NCBI GenBank assembly: GCA_036872755.1
Contig: JAVHNS010000004.1
Span: 2,542,001-2,606,000 of the forward strand
From: Orbilia blumenaviensis
Lineage: Eukaryota; Ascomycota; Orbiliomycetes; Orbiliales; Orbiliaceae
Reading direction: 5' to 3'
Length of the DNA stretch: 64,000 bases
Below the pieces are notes generated by a model, which was not told the DNA's origin, made no database searches, and saw only the letters and a program-made list of their open reading frames with translations. Shown here one piece after another: positions 55,788 to 64,000 of this stretch. Within the stretch, counting starts at the first letter, position 1; the number at the start of each line of letters is the position of its first letter. The translations under genes and the position numbers were made by a program.

Positions 55788-57367
55788 CTAATTTGAAAGC
55801 TCTTGCATAACAATAGCAGAAATAGCTTCCACGCTTCTTGTAAATCGATCAGCGATTTGATGAACCTCCTCCTCCTTGATAATGTACATTGGGAGCAGTA
55901 ATATGTTGTCCCCAGAGATTTTGCCATCGAGGTGTAACGTTCCCATGCCCAACAGCATGCTTAACCTTTCATGCTCCCAAGCATGTTCTAGAAGCCGCCC
56001 GGCAAATCTTGCACTTGGAGGCAGTGTTTCTTTGGTGGACTTGTCCCTCACAAATTCTACTCCGATTTGTAGTCCTCTTCCTCGAATATCACCAACGAAT
56101 AGCGAGTCCCTTAACTTTCCCCTCAAAATACTGAACAATAGTTCACCCATGCGCCGAACATTCTCGAGTAAATTATCCCTCTTTACAATTTTTTGGACGG
56201 CCAATGACGCCGTGCAGGCCAGCGTATGCGATTGATAGGTAAAACCACCATTATACCCCCCACTCTCCGTTAACACGCTTGCAACCTCAGCTGTCATTAG
56301 GACGGCAGATATGGGACCGTATCCACCGCCGAGAGCCTTTGCACATGTCATTATATCCGGTGCCGCATCTTCCACACTGCCGTCTTCCATCCAAGAGAAC
56401 AGATAGCCCGTTCGTCCCATTCCACATAGAATCTCGTCCATCACCAGTAGAGCACCATATTTCTTACAAAGTTTCTTAACACCTGGAATATAACCTTTTA
56501 GAGATGCCGTACAGGCTTGCGAGGTCCCGGTTACTGGTTCCATCCAAAATGCTGCGACATTTCCTTCGTGTTTTTGAAACTCATTGTCAAGTTCCTGCAG
56601 TAGGCGCTGACAAAGCTGTTCTTCAGCTTCACCGTCCTGTAGCTGACGGTATGGATAACATGTCGAAACAAAGGACACTGGGACTGCCGATAGATACGGT
56701 GTAAAAATACCTTTTCTTAATGGATGGCCAGAGATAGCCAGGGCTCCGAGGGTATTACCATGGTATGATGGAAATCGAGAGATGATATGTTCCCTGGCCG
56801 AAGCTGGAGGATTGGAAACAAGGCTTTTAGCCAGAGAGTACTGTCGAACTATCTTCATTGCTGTTTCTGTAGCCTCAGAACCGCCACTGTTAATAAGTAC
56901 CTTTGCGAAGGCGCCTTGGGATTCTTCAACAAGTAATGCCGCGAGGTCCTCTGCTGGCTGTGTTGTGTTGTGGCCGGAGTAGACATAACTAATCTAGTAG
57001 ACATCATCAGCATCAATATTAGCGGCTATACCTATGGTTAATTATGCCTCATCTGGTAACCTAAACCAGAGCTTACAAGCTCCCGCCACCCCTTTGTAGA
57101 AGGAATACCATGGTGGGTAGTACAAAATCATGATACCTTTTGCATTTGATCAATTATTGCTTGGTGGACCTCTTTATTTGAATGGCCTAGGCAGGTAACG
57201 CCTGGCCCCGCTGTTGCATCCAGTATCTCATTGCTAGCATTCGTAACAAGATAGCTGTCGTGACCGGCAACCACAAGTTCGGCTGGTTTCGAATAGAGTG
57301 TTCGATTGAGGATCGCGGAGTCGGAGTCCACTACCTTCCCGCATGTCGGATCATGCAGAGCTGACAT
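55788..57367 (-). CDS. Class III aminotransferase (PLP, fold type I)
   Basis: Exons 57367-57137 and 56993-55788 give 478 aa. The fold-type-I class III pattern is clear: PGVTCLGHSNKEV, YVYSGHNTTQPAEDLA, NSGGSEATETAMKIVRQY, RFPSYHGNTLGALAISGH, FWMEPVTGTSQACTASLKGY, LLVMDEILCGMGRTG (Asp263), then CAKALGGGYGPISAVL with PLP Lys296, and GGFTYQSHTLACTASLAV. The conserved Glu229 in MEP is present. Substrate is not readable from sequence; relatives use omega-amino acids, ornithine, beta-alanine or DAPA-like amines. It is convergent with the MoCo sulfurase (187 bp apart), which is probably coincidental. The first ATG at 57367 is followed by an in-frame, unspliced coding stretch. Confidence 0.9.
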
Positions 57368-58132
57368 TTTCGAATGTTTCGTTATTCCGCGAAGCTTTAT
57401 CCGGAGGCTAATGATGATCTGATTTAAAATATTTAAAAGAAGAGAGATTTCTGAACCTATACAAGTATACCATGGGTCAAAAAACGTATTTTATATACAC
57501 GGGACGTAATGGTATACTGTAGGCGGGTATTAGAATGTTTAACCTCGGTTTCGGTGCTGTGATACATTCTATTACGAAACTTTATGCACTAGATATCTTG
57601 TTATCATGTCCACCTTTAAAACTTCGATCCACCATTAACGTCAACATTAACAAAATCAATCCGGTTTATAGCTGTCAGTCATTCGACATAATTTCGCTTC
57701 CTGTAGTACTTTGGCGCAACCCGAGATGTGGGGCCGATAAGTTGGACTCTAGGCAGCCAGCAGCCATGACTAATAGATAGCTGGATATAGATAGTTTATT
57801 TCCCCAGAGGCGGTATAATGATTTTCTGATAAAATAGTATTCGCGGTAAAACACTAAGCTAATGCACCCAAAATGTTATATACAAGAAGCTTTGGACATT
57901 TTGTGGTATTTTCCAAGCCAACACAACTTTGAACCTCTTTCCAACAAACAGAATACTGAAAACACGTATTAATGCTAGGCTACTAGCCAGGCCATTGCAA
58001 TAGTGAGAGATAATTGAAGACGATCAAGTAGTAAAACTGTAACCAATCGACTTTCCATCCAAGAATCAAATTGCTAAATTGTACGCCGTCATTCTATTAT
58101 GCAACCCCAAGGTGTTGAAGGACAACAGCCAT
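57368..58132. other. Intergenic
   Basis: 765 bp, AT-rich, between the aminotransferase 5' end and the 3' end of the metallopeptidase. The open frame at 57535-57780 has no recognisable content. No gene called. Confidence 0.45.
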
Positions 58133-59005
58133 TTAGAAGAAGCTGACGTGGATGTGGTTGCTGTATCAAAAATCAGTCAAAAAAATCCTATGAGTCTGCG
58201 CTCTTGGGTATATAATCCTTACCAGTGACGAGCGTTGCAGTTAGTGCCGAGAGCCTTTGGTGGTGTGTACTTGCGCCACTTGGACCAGGCCTTTGGGGTC
58301 TCCTTGCGCTCGCGGCTCCAGATTTTTCCGTTCCAGATAATGTACTTGACCTTGAGAGAACTATAGTTGCGCATGATGTATTCAGCCATCTTGGTGGCAT
58401 TTGGATTCGGTGCGATTTTCTATGTTTCTATATTAGCTTTTGTTGCGAGATCGAGAGTCCAATATTTCAATGTATACCTTTAGCATGAAGTCCAAAGCCT
58501 TTCCGACGGCATGGTCGCTCTTGTAGGCACGGGAGCCTTTGCATCCAACACTGGAAATCAAAGTTGGGAAAACTTTCATGATCTTGTAACCGTTGGTGTA
58601 GACATATTTCTGGCATCCTCCAATTGGGATGCTTGGGAGCTTAGCACCCTTAACGCAGCATTGGATGGAAGAAGAACCCGGGCAGAACCCAGCGTAGAAT
58701 TTTCCGCCACTGCATTTACCGGACTTGTTGGCGCAGACACCAGCACCAGCTCCGTTATTGCAGCTGGTAGCGCGGGCTACGAGGTCACCTTCTGTATCAA
58801 GGGAGCGGGCATCGAGTTCTCCCTCCTCTGTACCTTCGTATTCATAGTCATCGTCTCTGGCAATGAGAGTGTCGAAATCTGGTTCGACGGATCTTGGAGA
58901 AATCTCGACATCGCGTTCGACGAGAGCCTCGACATCGCCATGGTCTGGACATGCCAAAACCGAGGAGGCAAGAAGAAAGACTGGGAGGAAAGAAGAGAGC
59001 TTCAT
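58133..59005 (-). CDS. Secreted LAS-type (D-Ala-D-Ala metallopeptidase-like) peptidoglycan-hydrolase-like protein
   Basis: Exons 59005-58478, 58419-58223 and 58160-58133 give 250 aa. Signal peptide at 1-18 (MKLSSFLPVFLLASSVLA), then a Glu/Asp-rich propeptide to about 78. A Cys-rich module (SCNNGAGAGVCANKSGKC, FCPGSSSIQCCV) follows, resembling N-terminal modules of fungal lysozymes and NlpC/P60 proteins. The catalytic domain shows SDHAVGKALDFML (His165, Asp172), MAEYIMRNYSSLKVKYIIWN, KIWSR and, after the last short exon, HCNHIHVSFF (His244, His246). HxxxxxxD plus HxH is the LAS zinc triad. The last 28-nt exon is essential: without it, the HxH is lost. Related bacterial proteins hydrolyse peptidoglycan cross-links. 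I infer a secreted antibacterial or bacterial-feeding role and transfer from bacteria, without phylogeny. Confidence 0.8.
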
Positions 59006-62000
59006 TTTGGTTGATTTGAGTATATATCAGAAGATTGAACTAAGTTCCTAGCTCGTATGGTGAGATTGAAAGAAACAAATGAGCTGTAGAATAGAGGGTT
59101 CGAGGCCGATTGCTTTTCAGTATGAGGAAACTGTTGCTGGCTGATGGTGATAGTGAAAGAAAGGCTCAATCAGGGAGATATGGACTCAATTTATAACATT
59201 CTGGAAGTCTTACTAGTCTCGACATCATGAACTTCAATCATAGGAGGCTTGTGTACTAACAGAAGGTATACACAAAGTGTACAATCTATCTTCAGACCCT
59301 CTAGCAGTTGCTCAGTCTACCTAGCGCCAAGAAGGCACAAAACGCCCACGGTCAACGTTACCAGTGAGTATGTGTCTATGGATATTACTTTTTTTTGGCT
59401 GAAATGTTGATTGCATATTGTAAATTTAGGCCGCGATACAAATTGCACTTTGAGCCTATCACCAACCCCATGGTCGCCAATTCACTAGGTTTCAAGCCTA
59501 ACGTTGGTAGTCAGAATTATGTATGGAATTTGCCATTTTATTAAATGAAAGTTTGTAAGTTTACGCCGGGGAGATTATCTAGTATTCCGCGTCAGGTCAC
59601 CATGGTGTGTCAGCATTGAGAATCGATATCTGGAAAGATGTCGGCGCATCGGTGTGGCTGACCGTATGGGAAGGTCTTGCGACAATGGTATATGCTGTCG
59701 GTATCCGCAGAAGCACCCGCATTGCTCGGCTACCATTGCTTCTCTGCCTTTGATGCCGACCCCAGACATGCATTAGCGACTCGCTACGACCCTTGGTGTA
59801 ATTTTATTTTTAAGCTTCGCAGTATGTCTTACAAAATTTCAGCCTCAGGGATATACATCTTCAACAAGGACATCGTACAGGTGTCTATCAGGCCAGCGGC
59901 TTTGGTGCCAGATACATACTTAGTAGGGCAGGCGGAACATGTCGTGAACTGGGATATTGGTCTTGGAAACGGGCAGATTCCAGAAACCATAACGTTAAAC
60001 AATCGTAATCTTGGGTGGAGGATTTGTTGGATATTTAGCCATATGCACATTTGCCTGCTGGTTGTGTCAGCCAATAGGTTATATTCCTGTTCAAACGTTG
60101 ACTGGGTGGGCTTGACAAGGGGGCCAGGTATCTAGGCATCAGATAGTCATGCAGGAGATTTTTGTCCGCCGAGCTGTCAACTAACGCATCTACCCCGCAT
60201 GCGCAGCCGCAATTCCAAACGTTACAAACGTCTCTAGACATGATCATGGGCACGGAAATTTCACAGTTAGCCTTGGAGAGGTTCGATTCCGCTGCGCGAC
60301 CCGTCGAAATCAGTGGGTCGGTAAGAATAGCTCGGTCGTTATTAAAGTTTGCAGCTTTTGCATGTTGATTTTTTTAGAATCTTAGTGCTTGCAGCCCTTA
60401 TGTACAGCCTCAAAAACTCAACATAGGTATGTAGGCAATATTTGATTTTTCCCCCAATCAAACATCAAACATACCTTAGCAGTTGGCCACAGTTTACATA
60501 ATCGATCGATTGGATAAAACAACTAAAAAAATTAAAAAAATTAAACTGTTACGAAGCAGCGGGGGGCTAATCTATTAATATTATTGGAAAATGGGAATCG
60601 AATCGACGGTCTCCTTCGTACTCATTCAATACCATGTGTGCCCTTTCTAATTTAAGCCCGACCAACTACATAGACTAAACTAGTAGACCGAAGTATATTC
60701 AAGGGGCATTTCGATAAATTCCATTCTGATTCGTAGCCGATTCTTATTAATTATTTCGGGCTACCAGCCTAAGAGGGTAGCCAATTGATCGGGATTTTCC
60801 AGAATCCAACTAGGCTTGTGTAACGAGCGGGTGGCAAACCTGTAACAAACGGTTTGCGCTCGAGCACTCTGGCTTCTATTTCCCCGTTTACACAAATCGA
60901 TCCACAACGTAGTATCATTGATCATTGCATTCTCGGGTTCTCCATTCAATTCAACCTCAGCAGTCCCAGCGTTGAAATAACGTTTTCCCCGACCAACATA
61001 ATACGTTTGCGCATTCGCTGATTGTCCTATATATTAGGCTGCCTCTGAATTCACCTGCAATGGCAGGGTTCGACCTTGAGACCATAGCAGTTGCTAGACG
61101 GGTATGCGACATGTCAACAAGCATATACGTCGACGTGCATATTGAGTTGTAAAATCTGTCTATCTTTCAGGGCTGTTTCATGATAAATTAGTTGTATTCT
61201 GCTTCCTAAAAAATCGGCTTCCAGTCTTCGGTTCACATGCCAAAGCCCAAGCCCAAAGCCGCGGTTGGGCTAATTTTTATCAGCGAAGCCTTTTCGATAA
61301 CGTTAACGGCCGTTGGAATTCCCTGGGGCCGCTTACCCTTGAAGTTCTCTAGCTAATTGGTGGCTGAAGAGCGCCGCAACTGCCCACACGCGCAGCAACA
61401 GCGATCGACTTCTAGAATTCAAATTGATTCCTGTGCTAGAAGTTAATATATTTTAGGGCCAGGTTCTCCGGTCGAATTGAATATCCTAGGTCCTAAAAAA
61501 GTGCTGTTTTTCGTATTGGGTAAATTACGTAACAGCCGGCGTCGACGTCGGGAAGATAGAGCTTCGCTATGCAAGGTTGAGCGCAGCAATGTACCGCACT
61601 AGCACTGGCCAGCGCCAGAACTGAATCGTGGAGCGTCTCCCTCCGTCGTTCGTTGCAACCTTATTGCGGTATGGTTAATACCCGACCAAACTCTATCGAA
61701 TTGAAGTCTTGGCTCAAGCTCGAGCTGCCGTCAAGATGGGATGTCGTTTTCAACGTAAGCTAGGCTAAGCCTCACCTTTACGTCGATGAAGCTGTCGCGA
61801 GGCACCTTGAGGATTTGGTCGCTGCGTTTCTACTTTAATGGTAAAATAGTTTCACGGTTGTTGCGCGATCGTGATTGATATCGATATCAATCCGGGTGCC
61901 GCTAGATTCTTCGATTTTGGATTTACTCCAAAATGTCAAGGATACGAGACCCACAGCTGCTCATGTTCCTCAGCTCAGGTTGAACACCGGAGTGCTCAAA

Positions 62001-62328
62001 AAAATACGAAGTGCAGACTCAAGGCATAATACTTATATCAAGGTTTGTCTTCACATAGGTTATTAGCCTTAAATTCTTGGCTTCGAAGGTTCTCGTATAG
62101 CGGGTACTGAACCGGCCGAGAGCATATGGTCATTAATAATCACGAAGAAATTCGAGATTAAATGATTTTTGAAGACTGGAATCATGAAGATTCTCATGCG
62201 ATCAAATCCTCAGCTTTTTCTCCTTGCAAAACCCAGGCGGAGCCTCTCGATCAGTTCTTTCCCGGTAGAACCCCTTGATCAATTGAGCTTTGCTACCGCA
62301 ATCATCCCTAGTTGCGTATACATCCAAC
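59006..62328. other. 3.3 kb gene-poor stretch with a possible retroelement relic
   Basis: AT-rich, no ATG-led conserved gene on either strand. At 60035-60253 on the minus strand the translation contains a Cys-rich string and ALVDSSADKNLLHDYL, reminiscent of a retroelement aspartic protease (DSG replaced by DSS). Frames on both sides are broken. Nothing else recognised; a tRNA-like string near 60595 does not fold. Confidence 0.4.
60035..60253 (-). pseudogene. Possible Ty3/gypsy-type protease relic
   Basis: A 72-codon open frame without ATG support includes CGCACGVDALVDSSADKNLL. Retroelement proteases have ALVDSGA at this point. Flanking frames carry stops and no reverse-transcriptase motif is seen. 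Very tentative; it may be chance. Confidence 0.25.
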
Positions 62329-63355
62329 ATGGGCCTGCCTACCCTCCCGAAGGACCTCAGCTTCGAGAACCAGACCATCCTTATAACGGGAAGCAACACA
62401 GGGATTGGCCTCGAATTTGCCAGGGTTTTTCTCCGTCACAAAGCCAAGGCCGTCTACCTCGTCGTTCGTTCGCTCGAGCGGGGAGCCAATGCGGCCTCCC
62501 AACTGCAGCAGGATGCCATAATTTCGAACCAAAACCCGACAGGAGAAATTAAGGTTTACCAATGCGACCAGAGCTCCTTCGAATCCATCCTGGCGTTCGC
62601 GAGAAAGTTCAAGGAGGAAGTGAAGTCACTGAATACCGTTGTCTTGAATGCGGGGGTCAACAACATGAGCTTTGTGCCCACCACTGACGGGTGGGAACCG
62701 AACTTCCAAATCAACTACTTTGGGGCGGCTCTTATCGCGTTAGAACTTCTTCCACTGCTGAAAGAGGGACAAAAGGCTGGAGTGAAACCCCACTTGTTCT
62801 TCACATCATCGTTGATGCACACCAAGGCCAGCATCTCTACCAAGTCCCTGTTGTCAGACGATGTCAATGTTCTCGAATATTTTGCTTCTGATGAGAATCG
62901 CCCTTGGGACCCGAGTCAACCATATGCAATTTCCAAATTGCTTATGACAATGTTCGCAGAAGAGCTTGCGCAACATGAGACTAATATCATATGCACCAGT
63001 GGATGCCCTGGTATTGTCTTAACTGAGCTGGACAGAAACCTCCCGTTCTGGTTGAAGGGGCCAGTCAGGTTGATGAAGAGAATGATCGGCCGGGAAGCCC
63101 TCACTTCTGCGGAGACCCTGATGCAAGCAATGATTACCGATAAGACCGGGACGTACTGGTCTGACGGTGTTGTTAAACCGTGAGTTCATTCCTGAACGAG
63201 GCGGACTGGAAGTGGAAACCCACAAGACTGACTGAGATCCTAGACATGCCTCCCTGCTGAACACTGAGAATGGCAAAAGGCTTCAGAGGAAACTCTATGA
63301 GCAAACGCTGCAAAAGTGCAAAGAACTTGACCCTGATATCCTTCTCCCAGCATAA
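62329..63355 (+). CDS. Short-chain dehydrogenase/reductase (SDR)
   Basis: NAD(P)(H)-dependent oxidoreductase. Exons 62329-63179 and 63244-63355 give 320 aa. The open frame begins upstream with TTG only, so ATG at 62329 (MGLPTLPKDL) is chosen. Rossmann motif TGSNTGIG at 20-27, LVVRS after strand 2, NAGVNN (about 107), FTSSLMH with the catalytic Ser, and Y199-x-x-x-K203 in YAISK. After CPGIVLTEL the helical cap includes RMIGREALTSAETLMQAMIT. This is the fungal retinol-dehydrogenase/WWOX-like SDR type often found near secondary-metabolite genes. The substrate cannot be read. It is convergent with a methyltransferase-like gene 84 bp away. Donor GTGAGT and acceptor TAG restore frame into PHASLLNTENGKRLQRKL. 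Confidence 0.9.
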
Positions 63356-63439
63356 AAAAAACGGAGTTTCAGAATTTGGTCACCGGCGGGTGCCTACAAT
63401 TTAATTCGCTGTGAGCTGTAGTCCACAGATAACGTTGAA

Positions 63440-64000
63440 TTAATACGACAAGTCCTTTCTTTCAAACACATATAATGCCTCATCCTTCCCTGCAAACGAA
63501 GGCAGAGGTACTTGGGTAATCTTGTGAAAGTTTGGCATCTCTTTTTCGAAGTATTCGTTTACCATCACATCCTTAAATGCTGTATATCCATTCGAGTTCT
63601 GTGTTCCCGCAATGCAGATTATATCTCCACCATATTGTGTTAGAATCCTTTTCGTAAAGTCTAGTGAGACGATTGGATATACGAGGAGTAAGATATCATC
63701 CTTTCCGGAATTATTCCGCTGGAGATATTTTAAACCGTCTTCGACAACGGTGTCGTCAACCCACATTGTCCGCCAGAGAGATTGCATGTTGTCAACCGCC
63801 GCGACTTCCAGACCTGCTCGGCGGAGCATGTATGTCCAGTACCCGTTGCCACTTCCCATGTCTATGACGCCGCATTTCCGAGCTCGAGATAGAGCCTTGA
63901 TTATCTCGATACTCTCGTAACTTGGGCAAACGCACCCAAAATGGTGCATGAATATCGGAAGAATATGATGGCTGTTCTTTAGACTCGCCGTAGATTCGTC
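63440..64000 (-). CDS. SAM-dependent methyltransferase-like protein, 5' part outside window
   Basis: 186 residues to the stop are visible. The frame stays open to the window edge (…NSHHILPIFMHHFGCVCPSY), so the ATG at 63949 is probably internal. Motif I is CGVIDMGSGNGYWTYMLRRA, followed by VAAVDN, a post-I acidic residue pair. DILLLVYPIVSLDFTKRILT and GDIICIAGTQNSNGYTAFKD fit the later strands of a Rossmann-like methyltransferase. ALYVFERKDLSY ends the protein. The MHHFGC plus MGSGNGYW pattern recurs in ascomycete proteins of unknown substrate. It is tail-to-tail with the SDR. Confidence 0.75.
   Translation of the reverse strand, partial: DESTASLKNSHHILPIFMHHFGCVCPSYESIEIIKALSRARKCGVIDMGSGNGYWTYMLRRAGLEVAAVDNMQSLWRTMWVDDTVVEDGLKYLQRNNSGKDDILLLVYPIVSLDFTKRILTQYGGDIICIAGTQNSNGYTAFKDVMVNEYFEKEMPNFHKITQVPLPSFAGKDEALYVFERKDLSY

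Noticed and set aside
59677..60135. 152-codon plus-strand frame
   Set aside because: TTG start, no conserved content, overlaps decayed DNA.
60590..60670. Minus-strand tRNA-like string ending GTCGATTCGATTCCCA
   Set aside because: The T-stem halves do not pair and no acceptor stem is present.
1..64000. CRISPR arrays, bacterial operons, phage or IS elements
   Set aside because: No spaced direct repeats, no ribosome-binding-site pattern, and spliced genes throughout indicate a fungal nuclear locus.

Overview
This window is nuclear DNA of a filamentous ascomycete fungus (Pezizomycotina-like). The support is internal. Genes carry short GT-AG introns, usually 50-110 nt, with CTAAC/CTAAT branch sites. 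Conserved fungal proteins are present: Bub2, Eaf6, FAN1, RPS13, U2AF65, Vta1, Erv46, Sam50, a dynamin and a MoCo sulfurase. Secreted proteins are of fungal CFEM-like, GPI and Ser/Thr-rich types. I cannot name the species. I assembled the exon-intron models by hand from reading frames and splice signals. All internal joins given keep frame, but none has transcript support.

The left half (about 1-38 kb) is mostly a housekeeping chromosome arm. In order it holds a truncated BUB2 (-), EAF6 (+), a FAN1-type nuclease (-), a degenerate HNH-like protein (+), a membrane protein with a Gln/Asn-rich repeat tail (-), RPS13 (+), U2AF65 (-), VTA1 (+), a 3.4 kb gene-free stretch, a large disordered basic protein (+), a beta-carbonic anhydrase (-), a very divergent Hsp70-like protein (-), ERV46 (+), SAM50 (+), a She3-like coiled-coil protein (+) and a dynamin-family GTPase (-).

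The right half (about 38-64 kb) is gene-poor and more accessory. It holds a small GPI-anchor candidate (+), a single-exon helical protein (+), a single-pass membrane protein (-), a second Hsp70-like ATPase with intact nucleotide motifs (+), a membrane protein with two CFEM-like Cys modules (+), a molybdenum cofactor sulfurase (+) convergent with a class III aminotransferase (-), a secreted metallopeptidase of bacterial cell-wall-hydrolase type (-), a 3.3 kb decayed or noncoding stretch, a short-chain dehydrogenase (+) and a partial methyltransferase-like gene (-).

I did not find a clear new multi-gene system. The best leads are the Hsp70-like gene whose three nucleotide-binding motifs have all decayed, with an intact relative about 21 kb away; the secreted LAS-type peptidase, likely a transferred bacterial function; the Q/N-repeat membrane protein; the two-module CFEM membrane protein; and a dispersed perfect palindrome, TACCTAGGTA, found five times between 17.9 and 27.9 kb, all in intergenic DNA.
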